DNA of 64,000 nt from Symbiodinium natans (GCA_905221605.1 CAJNDS010000624.1:62001-126000); one strand, 5' to 3'; positions 12,641-25,992 are shown, numbered from the stretch's first letter. Program-made: numbers and translations. Notes: generated by a model from the sequence alone, not told the origin.

Positions 12641-12844
12641 TCTCTGTGCGTCATGTCAGGGCCACCTTGGTGCTGGCAATTAGAATCCAACTGGTTCTGG
12701 AGGGCTTCAGGGTGAAAGAGCGCAAGGGTTAAGAGTGTAGGAGGTTCGAAGTGGTTTGGGTTCAGGGTCGAAGGTAGGAGTTGTAACCTCCTGCACCTCC
12801 GCAGCGAGAGGGTCCGCTCTGTTCGCCCTAAACACCCACAACAA

Positions 12845-12912
12845 TGGCCTGCGGAAGCGATGGCTCCCGTGACGTCAATGGTGCACTTCGTCTTGCCTGT
12901 CAGGGTGGACAC
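12845..12912 (-). CDS. Candidate exon, paralogous to 37105-37190
   Basis: The minus frame reads GKTKCTIDVTGAIASAG. A similar segment at 37.15 kb reads AKLKCIVDITGAIASAS. About three quarters of 46 bases agree, with most changes at synonymous or conservative positions. Confidence 0.4.
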
Positions 12913-14329
12913 CCCTTGCCCACTACACCCGTTGACCTCTGGCCCCCCTAGGCCTTTCCCCATCTCAGTACACTCGGCCTAACTTAGCAACAGTGATGGC
13001 GCTGCTTGCGAAATCGTTTGGCTAAAAGACTGCGAGTGCAAGTGAAAGAAATATGGAGGGCGCCCCCAGCTCGAGGGCCACGATTTCTGTTGAGGGGGGA
13101 GGGTAACAAACTATTGAGGAACTCGCTCGTCATTTCAAAAACTAAATCAGAAATCCCAAGATACCCTGAAAATAAAAAAAAACAGAGCCCCTTTTGAGTC
13201 TTTCTACACAACTGCAAAATCAGACAACTCCAATCCAAGGTAGGACACGCCATGGTGTAGTAATGCGAGAAAGTCTGCAGCACTCAAACTTCTTCCTAAA
13301 CTCGAGCTTATACACTTAACTTTCTCTACGAGCCACCTTGAAGAGGGTCGGTTCAGCGTGTACAGTGTGTACAGTATTTAATGAAATACATTCCACTACA
13401 TGTGACTGACAGATCGAATCTACACCTCAGACTTCCTCCGGACATGCCATGGATCCCTGTGGGTTCACGGCTCAGGGGCTAAATCGTTTTGTGTAGGGTC
13501 TTCGGGGCTCGGAAACCCTCAGTTGTCAACCCTTCACCCCAAACCGGAAGCCATTTTTGTCAGACCACCTATGGTCAAAGTGGTTACTCGGGCTTTGGTC
13601 CGGGTTCACCGTTCACCATAAACATTCAAAAACAGCTTGTGGATCAGGCTTGCAAAAAGGAATCTTGAACCCTGGAGCCCAATCTCTGAAACATTCAGGG
13701 TGTCGGGTTTTGGGTGAGCAGCGAGGCCCAGGTCTCTAACACATGGAATACATGGAAGGTGTCAGCTGGTTGGGTGCCAAGCTTCTGCAGTTTACATAGA
13801 AACCTTGCATATCCCTAGAAGCGCTGAACCTCAAACGGTAAACCTGCAAACCCTTCGTAGTTTCCCTCAATCCTACCTCCAACAAAATCAAAATCGTGCA
13901 GTCGCGCTAGTCATCGGAGAGTGTGGACACCGCCGGCCTTGGTGCCCGTTCACCTCGAAGTTGTGAGCACCGCAGTCCTGCAAACTGCAGGCAGAGGCCC
14001 TTCAACTAAACCCTCCTAAACCCTGGTAGTACTCACAACGCCTATACAGCTTCAGACCACCCCCGTGAAGGCCATAGAAGCGACTGGAGGAGGCTTTCAG
14101 AGGCTCTTGGGAGAGGCTCTTGATCTTGCCTCCTTCCCCTGAGATCCACTGCATCTGCTCCGAGCACCCACCCGGAAATATGAGTTCACAACGGCGCTTC
14201 TGTTTTTGTTCGGCTTCGCTTTGGATTTGTTAAGAGTATATGACTTTGGCTTAGAAACAGTGTGGATTTTATCACCTCCTTGCGCACACGAAGAACACTT
14301 CAAACACGTGCCCTGTGAAACGTTTTAGC

Positions 14330-14428
14330 CCTTTATCTTCGGGCTGGTCCTTGGTGGACAAGGCAATCAAGGTGCCCATCTGCGCAAATCGTGCGACGGC
14401 TTTGCCTTGACTCGGAAAGTTTGCATCA
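14330..14428 (-). CDS. Candidate exon, unknown
   Basis: The minus frame reads ANFPSQGKAVARFAQMGTLI then ALSTKDQPEDKG with good codon bias. A shorter peptide-like stretch (DCGAHNFEVNGHQGRRC) follows the same strand at 13.92-13.99 kb. Confidence 0.45.
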
Positions 14429-14718
14429 CGAGAACAGACATCTCCAGGCGCTCGATAAAGCAGTTGGGACGTGCAAGATCTGCAAGAGACATCCGATGCC
14501 TTTTGTTCAGTGTTTTATGGCCGAGTGGCACAGGATTGAAGATTATTAAGCACTAGAACGGACAGAGAGCAGCAGTCTGTAGTTACCTACTGTATGCTAA
14601 GTAGGCAGACTACCAACATAATCCAGCACCCTTCGGCCATAGCAGGATGAGTAACAGCAGACCGCTCCATCACAACGTTGTAACCCGAGAAATAAGGCCC
14701 TCAAGCACCTAAGCCTTA

Positions 14719-14800
14719 CAACGTCTCCTTGTTCCCATCCAAGTTGCTTAGATCGAATCCGCACTGCACCTTTTTCCACGTCCTCTCTGTGTCCTCAGGA
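14719..14800 (-). CDS. Candidate exon, unknown
   Basis: The minus frame reads EDTERTWKKVQCGFDLSNLD then GNKETL and stops at TAA. It may be a terminal exon, or a splice site may precede the stop. Confidence 0.4.
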
Positions 14801-15194
14801 GGGTTCATGGGGGAGCCCCCTCTCAATCGGACCCTGGACCCTGAAAAAAACCCTGCAAGCGGGCGGGTCTTGCGAGCACAGCAGCCCCAACAGAGATGGG
14901 TGCCGTGACTTTCATGCTCTGTAGGCTGAGGGCACGCGACCCAAAACCGTTCAGAGCTCCCTTTATCGTCCCAATCGAGCACTCACCGTCTAAGGCCCTA
15001 CCTCCCTCGGCTTAGAGCCTGCGGCGGGGGTAGGGATCTACTCTACTTGGAAGATTAAGAGTTACGAGCGTTGGCCTCACGAGCTTCAGCGATGAACTTT
15101 CAATCGTCTATCCAAGCGCTTCACGCACAAAGCTCATCTATAAACCTTGAAGCTCCCGTGGTGACCAGCAGGGGTTTAGGGCTTGGGGTGGAGG

Positions 15195-15316
15195 ATTCCG
15201 GTACGGAACTCCTGAATCCGGGCCTCTCTAAAAACATCCACGAAGGACGCCGATGCCCCGCTCCCCAGGCGATGCACCTTCTTGTGGAGGTCGTGGTACG
15301 TCTCGTAGTCAAGTCC
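15195..15316 (-). CDS. Candidate exon, unknown
   Basis: The minus frame reads LDYETYHDLHKKVHRLGSGA then SASFVDVFREARIQEFRTG with clear codon bias. No family recognised. Confidence 0.45.
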
Positions 15317-15477
15317 CAGCCTGCCAGTTCTGGGTTTGGGCTTCAGGGTGATGGGGCTTTCTTTTTTGCTTTTAAGGCTTTGTAGGGTTCAGGAAGTTTT
15401 ATTCATGTATGCTCGGCCTCCTAAGCCCTAAACACCCGAAACCCTACAATTGAGGGCATGAGGGTCAGGGTTTTCCG

Positions 15478-15552
15478 GCTTTGCAGACGCTCGCAAAGTC
15501 GATTGACCCTCTTCTGGTTTGGTATGCTTTGGTACAACCACCGCATCCCAAA
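15478..15552 (-). CDS. Candidate exon, unknown
   Basis: The minus frame reads MRWLYQSIPNQKRVNRLCER then LQSRK. It sits in series with the 15.8 and 15.25 kb candidates on the same strand, which may belong to one gene. Confidence 0.4.
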
Positions 15553-15704
15553 ACCCGAAACCTTCCGAAAAACCCGTAACCTCCTCTCCCAGCACCCGAA
15601 TCCTAAACTGAACCCTGCCTGATATGAGGGCTTACGATTTTGGGGCTGAGCACTGAGCACAGCAAGCTACTGAAACCTCAGGCGAGGCGAAGCCCGAACC
15701 CTCG

Positions 15705-15842
15705 AATTCGTGACCTGCGTAAGGATCTTATGCTGCCGCTGTGTGAGCGCTGCCTGTCGGCGGCCTCCTTGGCCTTCTCGTCGACAAACTCCTTCCGAAG
15801 TCTTTCTTCGTGCAGCTTCGGGCTGACATGCTTGGAAGACAT
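15705..15842 (-). CDS. Candidate exon, charged helical peptide
   Basis: From an in-frame ATG at 15842 the minus frame reads MSSKHVSPKLHEERLRKEFV then DEKAKEAADRQRSHS. It is highly charged and probably coiled-coil or helical, with strong G/C third positions. Family unknown. Confidence 0.45.
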
Positions 15843-17991
15843 GTGGAGGCCTGTGCGTATGCCTCATTCCCGCCTTGAAAGAATCAACCGGGGGGTATTG
15901 AGCCTAAATAGGCTCTTTTAACCCTAAACTGCCTGAACCCTAAACCCCAATGCAAGCCCTTGCGCCATATTGTTTGGAGTGGCAATTGCTCTGTACAGGC
16001 AAAAGTCATTTTCAAATTTTGTCCCCGAACCCTCCATTCTTCGCTTGTCATCTGAACGCCATGAGTCCTAAAGTAGGGAGGAAGGACATCGGCTGGTATT
16101 GTTTAGGGGGGTCAAGCTCCGCCAGATCTGGGGCATATTGCTACAGCAAACAGGCCTCGGCTTTGGCTGAGCTTTTGCAAACCACCGAAACAGGACACCG
16201 AGGTTACAAACAGGGTTGTTCGGATGCAAGAAAAGGGCAGGACAATTCTGCGGGTCCGGACTTTTCTTGGGCTTCTGAACACACATTAAAGCTCTGCTAC
16301 ATAGCTAGTTAGGCAATGAGCTGTTTCCAGGGCCCCAGTGCATTCCTATCAAGGCACTTGCCAAAGCCCCTAACTCAATATGACGTGACTGGTTGGAAGG
16401 CTTGCATTGGCTCGGCTTCGCTGGCAGCGCTTGTACTGCTTCAAACCACCAGCACATCACGCTCTTCTGCAACGAACGAAACAGTACCGGATGGGCATCT
16501 TGTTACCCTTGTTTGTCTTGTTGTCGCATAAAGCCGAGCATCCCTACGTTCCACTTCTATCTGCTGAAGCTTATGGCTTCTGTTCTAGTCCATAAGAGCC
16601 TGGCAGGTCGGCGAGCTGATTGGAATTATTGGTGTTTGGGCTGCTATGCTGGCTTGGGGTTAGGACAGACTTTAGGGATCCACGTTCAGAGTCCATATGA
16701 TTTCGATGCCATTCTTTCAATGCTTCCAAACGACGGCGTCGGTCCCCTGAACCCGAACCCGCCTTGTTGTCGTCACTTGCGGCATCCGCGACCTGCGCCG
16801 CGGCGAGGCTGCTTTCGTGTTTTCAAGTGCTTAAAAGTGGAGGGTTCAGGGCATCGAGGCATAGAGGCTTCGGGCTTAGGGTACAGCCCTCAACTCGAAA
16901 GCCTCAGCACCCTGAAGCCTCTCCAACGTTCAAGAGTAGATCTTGGGGCTTAAAGGAAAGCAAGCCGCTTTCCAAGTGCACAACACCAAGATGTGACCTG
17001 GGAGTGTGTGGTGCCACCATAGCAGGTGAATCCTAAAACCTCCTACAGCCTGTGCCCCCGAAACAAAGCCTTAGGCCTGAGAAATAGGTGCTTCAACCCC
17101 AATACATGCGGAGGAGCCCTACCCTCCCCAAACCCCTGAAACTCCTAGGGCCCGCAAGCTCAGGATGATGTGAAATTATGGCGGAATCGCGGGGGTTTAA
17201 ATCAGGAGGGAGCCAGAAGCAGTCCCATGGCCTATCAACCGTATACGTCCTTTCAGCCCCGAGACTGCTTCTTGAATAAGAGAACACTTCATACAGCCAA
17301 AGCTGTTCGAATGGGCCCTTCTCCTCATCGACGATCCTCTTCCCTGTTGTGTGTCACAGTTCCTGCCATTACTCCTTGCATACTCCTCCTGACTTAGCTT
17401 CCTTTGTTTCTCTCCCGGCTGGACCTGGGCGACCTGAGTTATTATCTGCAAGGAACTACCCAAAACGCTGGGTCGCGAACATGCGACAGGGCGCTCATCG
17501 CACCTGCGCCAAGGTTTGCTAGGACCCCCTGCCGCCTAGAAATGAACAAGGTAGCCCTGTTATGGGCCCTCTTGCCAGGGCAACATGTCCAGGACAAAGG
17601 CAGCAGATGGCTTGTGGATTGAGTGTTCAGCCAACAAAGCAGGACTACTTCTCTCTTGAATCGGCAAGCCTAAAAGGGGTGTGGGGGTATGCGTGTGATG
17701 CAGCTGTCTTGGTTGGAGCCCAGGGTGCCAGCTTGCTGCTACATCTTGAGGCCATCTGCACGCCAAGTCGTGATTCTTGCTGCTCACAACTCTTCGGCTT
17801 CTGAGTTTGCTTCCAGGGTATGACCCTTCTCGGAAGCCCCCGGCGTGTGGAGCAAAAAGAAACACATGGCTGGGGAGGCGTGGAATAATGGCCTCACATT
17901 TATGCAAGACTAACCCGCCAAGGCCGCCTTGCTCTGAAGAAAGGAATTCAGTAGGATCTCCTTTTACTCCCCAGAAACCCCCTAGGCCCCT

Positions 17992-18088
17992 AGAGCGGAT
18001 CCGCGCCAGAAGACCCCAGACGTTGTAAAGGCTGCCAAAGTAAAAGTCCGCACCCTGAGAGCCCTGGTCCCAGATCGGGGGCACCTTC
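17992..18088 (-). CDS. Candidate exon, unknown
   Basis: After an acceptor CTATCCAG|G the minus frame reads KVPPIWDQGSQGADFYFGSL then YNVWGLLARIRS with very strong codon bias. This is one of the best coding stretches in the left half of the window. An alternative frame upstream (ENLCRSAEEKAKEEMGSI) may be the preceding exon. Confidence 0.5.
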
Positions 18089-18629
18089 CTGGATAGAGCC
18101 CATCTCCTCTTTGGCTTTCTCTTCAGCCGACCTGCACAGATTCTCTGAAGTGGGCCGACACCGCCTGAACCCTAAGCCAAAAGCATTGCTGAGAGCCTCG
18201 AGGTGATGCCTAATTCCTGGGGGGTCACGGGTTAAGGGGGGGGGTGGCCTCTGGATTGCCAGGGACTTGGGGCGGTGCAACGCCCTTCACTGGAATTGTA
18301 GGTCCTACTATTGGGACATACTCTCGACTCCGTACCACCCACCTTTAGAGAGAGAAGTGACCCCACGCTGCACAAGACCCACTCAGAAGCCAGCAGCTGC
18401 GTGGAGCTGTTCGAAGCTTGCGGATGCTGTGAATGGGCCGTAGCTGGTAGCTCTGCTTGGGTCACAGCAGGCAGCTTACAATTTAGGAACAGTCTCGGTA
18501 TCGGCACATTGCAGAACCTTGGCCATGACAACGAACTCTGTTCAACAAACCACAAGGACAGGACAATGTTGCTTGTGCACACCGCCTTGGGCTTTCTATC
18601 AACTCATCAACTCAAACCTAAATCCTGAA

Positions 18630-18722
18630 GGGGCCATAACTGCCATAGCTGTTGGGAAGCTCGCTCTCTCTGGGAAACAGGCGCAGCAGGGTCTGCCGGA
18701 AGCGTCGCAGTGGCAAGACCTG
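18630..18722 (-). CDS. Candidate exon, unknown
   Basis: The minus frame reads QVLPLRRFRQTLLRLFPRES then ELPNSYGSYGPFR with high G/C third positions. No family recognised. Confidence 0.4.
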
Positions 18723-19189
18723 CCGTCTCCTGCTTGCTGTTTCGGCTGGAGTAGGGGGGTTGTGGTTCAGGGTCACGGCTCCTTGGTTACCTTCAAGTAC
18801 AAAAGGCCTAAGCGTTACGGGGCTTTCGGGAATGGCGAGTATTGATCAGAAGGGAGCCCTGGATCAAAGACTGGGGAAGGGATACCTACATTCAGTGCGA
18901 GAGGACGAGTGGAATGACAGCACCCTAGAACTCCATTCTTCGTGCTCCCGTGGAAGCTCGAATGCTAAACCTGAGCCTGCCTGTGGGAGGCCTCTTTGGG
19001 TCCTTGGGCTTCAGGGCTCGGTTGAGGGATGCAAGGAGGACGGGGGGGGGGACATCTCCAGCTCTGCTATGCCGATTTCCAAGTCCTAAATGTCAGCCAC
19101 GACATCCAATCAGAGAAGGCAAGAAAATAGCCACACGCCAAGCCGTCCAGTGGTACACCCTTGTGAAGCCTCAACTTCAAATGATTGTT

Positions 19190-19290
19190 ATCTTGATCTT
19201 GCGACATGGCAGCTGGTATCGGGATCCTCATCCAGGCGACGGAACCCACGGCCGACGGAGGATTCAGACTGCAGGGCGGCAAATGTAGGG
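19190..19290 (-). CDS. Candidate exon, unknown
   Basis: The minus frame reads TFAALQSESSVGRGFRRLDE then DPDTSCHVARSR with G/C-biased third positions. A plus-strand frame just beyond it (19.32-19.47 kb, ELWFVPKEDYMELGQARSLA) is also peptide-like and may be a separate signal. Confidence 0.35.
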
Positions 19291-20054
19291 CCGGAAGTAA
19301 CATAGCCAGTGCGAGATGGGCATGCAGTGCGTTTCTGAACTGTGGTTTGTTCCGAAAGAAGACTACATGGAGCTCGGGCAGGCACGAAGTCTTGCAGTCG
19401 GGCATACGAGGTGTGGAGAGCTAAGCCAAGTCAGAGACGCCGCCAAAACCGGTCATGAGCCAATGATTCAGGACCCGGAAAACTCAACACAGTTCACAGT
19501 TTCAGGGAGGATTCCCTAAGCCTGAAACCCCAAACCCATCACATCCCAATCCCCCCAACCCCCAAGCCTGGAACCCCAATTCCTCCACAAGCGATGCCAA
19601 ACCCGCCAACCCCAGCCAGACCTGAACCCTGTCACACCCTGAACCACGGCAGAAGCGGCCGAACCCCTAAACCTACCCGGAAGGGTCTAGGAATCTCGCC
19701 GAAACGTTTGCTTAGACAAATCCCCAACTCGTGGTCTAGGCATGATAGAATCAGAAGCCCGAGTTCAGAAACCCGCCACCCTTCCATTTGCCCCGGGAGC
19801 TAACATTGAAGTCTATATTCCCCCTACGCCCTGCGCCCGAAACCACATTCCAAACATTTCTCACCCGAAAAAGACGGTAAAGCCTGAGCAGTCTAAAACA
19901 CAACCCAGCATCCCGAGACCGGGGCCCGCATCCGGTCATTCACCCTGATTTTCGCCAGTCTCCTGGGTGAAGACAGGGCAAGCCCCCACACTTCGGGGCT
20001 TGTGGGGTTTTTGGTGCCGGGGCTTAAGGGGCCGATCCTCCGCATGCAAATTGC

Positions 20055-20195
20055 CCCAACACGGCTGGGCAAGTGGGCATCTAAGGGAATCATCTGATCC
20101 GGTCTTGGGATGGTTTGCGTATTGCCGTCGACATCGACAGCCTCCATGGCTCCTAGCGACGAGACTTCAAGAACTGCCACTGTCCGCAGCTCCTC
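20055..20195 (-). CDS. Candidate exon, unknown
   Basis: The minus frame reads EELRTVAVLEVSSLGAMEAV then DVDGNTQTIPRPDQMIPL with peptide-like composition. No family recognised. Further open minus frames lie at 20.2-20.9 kb without a clear choice of frame. Confidence 0.35.
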
Positions 20196-21341
20196 CAAAT
20201 TCTATCTTGGGCTGTACACATCGAGTCATGGTCCGGCAGAGTAAGCCTTCTACCGGGACATAGCACCCGGAAAACAGCAAGTAGCTCCGGGCCCGCCCGC
20301 GTATAGCGGATGAATACAGAGTGCCAGTGCCATACCTTCCCAAATGGTCCTGCCCCTGCATCCCTGCTGCAAGGCTCTGAAGGAAGCAGGGGAGGGTGCT
20401 CCATCGACAGCCATGGCCTGGTACAATAACAAGGAAGACGGTAGCTTTTTTGCCTGTTTTCATCCATTGCGGCACGACAGACAGGGCTTCAAGACCAAAC
20501 GGGCTCTTTCCTAGTGGCAAGGGGACTTTTTTGACTCCGGCTGGTCGCAGTACAGGGCGTCAGCTTTTGTTCCGAGGGCTTCTGCTTTGGAGAATTGCCT
20601 TGAATGCCTTGACTTCCCGAGCGGAGGGCATGTGCACATCGTCTCACCCCCCCTGTGCCGGAGGTAACCTCGCCGTGGACGTGCCATGGCCAAGAAAGCG
20701 CCTGGCCGTGCCGCTGCATATAACAACACGGACGGCTTCACGAACATGCTGCTGCGGCCCATAGCGCACCAACCCGGTACATCTTAGTGCCGCGTCCATG
20801 GCAGCCATTGTGCTCGCAGAAGACCACTGTTTGTCCACACCAAGATGGCCACTGCAATTCCACAGCATCGAACCATCTCTGCAAACACTGTCATTTGTCC
20901 CAGGCAACCAAGGAGGCGAAACCGTTTCAAAGTTGCCCGGTGCAAGATTTAAGGCCGAAAATCCAGAGGGATGGAGAAGCTTTCTGATTCCTTTTCTTTA
21001 TAACCGACTCATGACTTCCCAAAAGTCAAGCCATTGGTCGGCTCGTTTGAGAATACTTATATTCCAATGTTTGCAAATTGCCTGGTGGAAAGTGGAATGT
21101 GTTAAATTTCAGTGGAGTTGAGAGTTGAAGTTAAAGGTGTTCAGTCGAGCCGAAACTTGAGAGGTTCAGAACTTGACCTTTTTTCTTTAAGGTTCAACCC
21201 TTCTACCACGTCAGCGGCTCAGTAGGTGATTTTGCGACTTGAAGGCGACGCTGGCCGGGGCGCGGGGGTGCGAAGCACTTTGCCCTACCAAAGCTCAACA
21301 ACACTCGGAGCTAGTACTGCCACTTCTGCCACTTCTAGCTG

Positions 21342-21792
<451 letters not shown>

Positions 21793-21794
21793 AC

Positions 21795-23980
21795 TAAGGA
21801 TTTAGGTGTCGGGCTTTGGCTTTCGGGTATGGGAGCTCAGGGAGTGAGGATTGTGTTGTTGTTAGCAGTTTGTGACCAATACATGCCCGCACGACTGGGC
21901 ATATTCGGACTCGTCGTCGTTGCCCTTCCCCCTCCCAAACTTCTGAACGCAGAGCCCTCTGAGTCGCAGGCTGCTCTCTAATCCTGTCATTCACTTTGTC
22001 AAGGGTGCCTTGGCAGCAGCTGTGCGAGTGATTGGCTGGCCAGTGACCCATATGCCCCCTTCAAGGCTACCTAAGCCCAGCAGCTTTGTGCGTAACAGTA
22101 GCAGCACTTTTGGCATCATGACAGTGAGATTTTCTTTCGCGCGATACCCCAATGGAGATGTGCCAACTACGGGTCTGTCCGCTAACATGGCAATGCCCAA
22201 AGCCCGTAAGCGTTCGACAAGTTGGGTCCTTCGAATCCTTCATCTCTCCGCAAAAAGCACCCGCAAATTATTTTCATGGTAACATTCTGTCCTGGCCAGT
22301 CCCTCTGAAGTCAGTGTAGGGTTTAGGGTTTCAGCTTCTGGCACACGCCTCAACTGACCCTTGACCCCTCAACACTCGAAAGGTGACTAGAGAGTCATTG
22401 CCAACACCTGAAGCCTTCGCGGGATCCAGCCTTTGAGGCTTTTAGGGTTTAGGGTTATTGGGCTCCTGTGTCCCAGCAACATGCCATCAAGATAAGCGCG
22501 GCACTCTGAGAAACGCCGCTGAATGCCCTCACGCCGTCGAGTTTGGTGTTCTTGGAGCTTGCGCAGGCTGCTTTTTGTTTTTTTTTTACAAGCCCTAAAC
22601 CCGAAATGTCTAAACCTCAGGCCCAAGGCCTCTGGCGGAATGGCATTCTTTCTAGAGGGTTCTTAAGGGAGGGGGGTTCATGGGGGCTAGGTACCTGAGG
22701 AAGCTCCGTAGGGAGTAGTGGGGAGCATAAGGGAACCTTGGGTTACATACCCCCCCTTCCTTAAGAACCCTACCTATAATCTTGGTTACTCTGAACACCA
22801 CCCTCAACATAAACATAAGAATCATTAGGACTAGGCAAAGGAGTGCGCAGGGCCATTGTGACAACCAACCTTCTGCAGCAACCGAAAGGGGTGGCAGTGT
22901 TGAACTGGGTTCTTTTTGAAGGAACGAAAACGAATCAAACCCCTATTCTCGCTTCTTCGCTTGAGATCCTGCAGAAAGAAGCAGTACATCTGTCGCGGTC
23001 CCTTAGCTTGCTGCCTTCACTGTTCTCTTCAACCCTTCTGTACTTACTTCCACTCTTCTGTCCTGGTTTGCTTATTTTCCGCAATCTCCTGGCTTTTCAC
23101 GGGCCCAAAGAGCCTGTCACACTTAGGGGCCCGATGGCTTCCCTGCTTTGCGGCAGTCCTCTGTATTGGTTGGGCTGCATGCGGACCCTGGACCCGACAC
23201 CCCGTGCTTCTAACACCAGAACCATTTAAAACATTCAATAAACTTGAACCGTCTTGAACCCTTTGATTCCCAAATTCAGATAGGATTTGCAGCAATGCGA
23301 GTCTCGGTTTCAGAGCTTTCGGCTTGAGGCTTCCCTGGGCATTCTTGCGCAGAACTTCAAGTCAGGCTTCCGTGGTGATCGGTGGGAAGACCGCGTCGAG
23401 GCGCTCGGACTGAAGAGAAAGAATCAAGGTTTCGGGTTAAGGGTTCAGGAGCATTCCTATAACAAAAGCCGGTGCAATGTACCCTACACCATCTTCAAGT
23501 TCCACGGTTAGGTTGAAGAAGTGCGTGTCAGGGTTTCGGTTAGTCTCGCGCGGGTGTTAAGGTGCTGGGGACAGGCTAGGGGCGCAAGAGAGGTGGCAAC
23601 AGCCAGCTGATAAAGAATTGCAATACCCTCATTGTACCCTCATTTCTGGTGGCAATCAGCATTCCTGGCTGGCAGCTATGAGGTGGGACAGAAGACTCTT
23701 CAGCACACTCAAGCCGCCTCGCGTGTTCCTTTGTTTGGGAACCCCCTAGAATGCCGAGCCCGATCACCGAAAGCAAAGCCGAGAACTCAACCCGAACCGC
23801 TCATGCTTTAGAACAGGAAGCGTAGGCCAGGGGGCATGGGAACCCAGAGCCCCCTCCCATCAGCCCAAATCCCAAACTCCAAACAGATGCCTAGGGTGTA
23901 ATGTTGCACCCGCAATATTCTAGGGGGCCGCTATTATGAAAAGTTTTCGGCTATTCAGGATCTGGACCCTTTGTTTTGGA
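21795..23980. other. No gene supported; telomere-word background
   Basis: Apart from the foldback at 22656-22775, the stretch holds scattered TTTAGGG-type words (for example 22318-22332 and 22438-22458) and unsupported ORFs. Confidence 0.6.
22656..22775. mobile_element. Short foldback element
   Basis: The left arm agggttcttaagggaggggg is mirrored by the right arm, whose reverse complement is agggttcttaaggaaggggg. Arms are about 27 bases and the centre about 60 bases. Confidence 0.6.
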
Positions 23981-23984
23981 GGTC

Positions 23985-25880
23985 CGCTATAATGAGAAGT
24001 TTTCGGGCCGTGACTGTTTTTTTGAGGGTTTCAGGAAGGCATAGGCTTCTCGAGAAGGAGAGATACTTGAAGCCTGAAGCCTCGACCTGTCCAGGATCTC
24101 CGACAATCTTCTTTTTTCAGGGCGCCTGTTCTTTATAAATTCCTTACTTAAAACTAGATGATTCCAGGCGAATCATATCCGGAAAGGGGGTACCTTACGG
24201 AGGCCTCCGGACACACTTTAATACCTTTGTTTGAGGGCCCGCTATAATGCAAGTCTCCCGGGGCCAGGGGCTCAGACCTTCGGTTTTCAGGAAGGCATAA
24301 GCTTTCTCGAGAAGGCGGGATACTTGAAGCCTGAAGCCTCGACCTGTCCAGGATCTCCGACAATCTTCTTTTGTCAGGACGCCTTTTCTTTATAAATTCC
24401 TTACTTAAAACTAGATGATTCCATAGGCGAATCATACCCGGAAAGGGGGTACCTTACGGAGGCCTCCGGACACACTTTAATACCTTTGTTTGGGGGCCCG
24501 CTATAATGCAAGTCTCCCGGGGCCCGGGGCTCAGTCCTTCGGTTTTCAGCATAAGCTTTCTCGAGAAGGCGGATACTTGAAGCCTGAAGCCTCGACCTGT
24601 CCAGGATCTCCGACAATCTTCTTTTGTCAGGACGCCTTTTCTTTATAAATTCCTTACTTAAAACTAGATGATTCCATAGGCGAATCATACCCGGAAAGGG
24701 GGTACCTTACGGAGGCCTCCGGACACACTTAAATACCTTTGTTTGGGGGCCCGCTATAATGCAAGTCTCCCGGGGCCCGGGGCTCAGTCCTTCGGTTTTC
24801 AGCATAAGCTTTCTCGAGAAGGCGGGATACTTGAAGCCTGAAGCCTCGACCTGTCCAGGATCTCCGACAATCTTCTTTTGTCAGGACGCCTTTTCTTTAT
24901 AAATTCCTTACTTAAAACTAGATGATTCCATAGGCGAATCATACCCGGAAAGGGGGTACCTTACGGAGGCCTCCGGACACACTTTAATACCTTTGTTTGG
25001 GGGCCCGCTATAATGCAAGTCTCCCGGGGCCCGGGGCTCAGTCCTTCGGTTTTCAGCATAAGCTTTCTCGAGAAGGCGGGATACTTGAAGCCTGCAGCCT
25101 CGACCTGTCCAGGATCTCCGACAATCTTCTTTTGTCAGGACGCCTTTTCTTTATAAATTCCTTACTTAAAACTAGATGATTCCATAGGCGAATCATACCC
25201 GGAAAGGGGGTACCTTACGGAGGCCTCCGGACACACTTTAATACCTTTGTTTGGGGGCCCGCTATAATGCAAGTCTCCCGGGGCCCGGGGCTCAGTCCTT
25301 CGGTTTTCAGCGTAAGCTTTCTCGAGAAGGCGGGATACTTGAAGCCTGAAGCCTCGACCTGTCCAGGATCTCCGACAATCTTCTTTTGTCAGGACGCCTT
25401 TTCTTTATAAATTCCTTACTTAAAACTAGATGATTCCATAGGCGAATCATACCCGGAAAGGGGGTACCTTACGGAGGCCTCCGGACACACTTTAATACCT
25501 TTGTTTGGGGGCCCGCTATAATGCAAGTCTCCCGGGGCCCGGGGCTCAGTCCTTCGGTTTTCAGCATAAGCTTTCTCGAGAAGGCGGGATACTTGAAGCC
25601 TGAAGCCTCGACCTGTCCAGGATCTCCGACAATCTTCTTTTGTCAGGACGCCTTTTCTTTATAAATTCCTTACTTAAAACTAGATGATTCCATAGGCGAA
25701 TCATACCCGGAAAGGGGGTACCTTACGGAGGCCTCCGGACACACTTTAATACCTTTGTTTGGGGGCCCGCTATAATGCAAGTCTCCCGGGGCCAGGGGCT
25801 CAGACCTTCGGTTTTCAGGAAGGCATAAGCTTTCTCGAGAAGGCGGGATACTTGAAGCCTGAATCTTCGACCTTTCCAGG
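23985..25880. repeat. 254-bp satellite array, about 7.5 copies
   Basis: The landmark taccttacgg recurs at 24191, 24450, 24703, 24957, 25211, 25465 and 25719, a spacing of 253-259 and mostly exactly 254. Middle copies are nearly identical; the first and last are diverged. Each unit contains ATGATTC-CATAGGC-GAATCAT (hairpin), the palindromes TTCTCGAGAA and GGAGGCCTCC, and CTATAATG. Two still more decayed starts precede it at about 23.92 kb. The repeated ORFs in both strands are array artefacts, since 254 is not a multiple of 3. Confidence 0.9.
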
Positions 25881-25972
25881 GTCGGGGGGTAGCTTAGGGA
25901 GGCCTCCGGGCTCCGGACCCCTCCCCTGCCTGACTGCTTGGGGTCTTTTTTTATTCAGGGTCGCGACTGTTT

Positions 25973-25992
25973 GGGGGGGGGGGGGGGGGGGG
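25973..25992. repeat. Run of 20 G
   Basis: Uninterrupted homopolymer just downstream of the 254-bp array. Other long runs: 24 C at 27235-27258, 18 G at 31132-31149, 14 C at 31535-31548 and 13 C at 48384-48396. Confidence 0.95.

Noticed and set aside
24154-24688. Repeated minus ORF beginning MIRLWNHLVLSKEF
   Set aside because: The same peptide recurs only because the 254-bp unit recurs. The frame breaks between copies because 254 is not divisible by 3.
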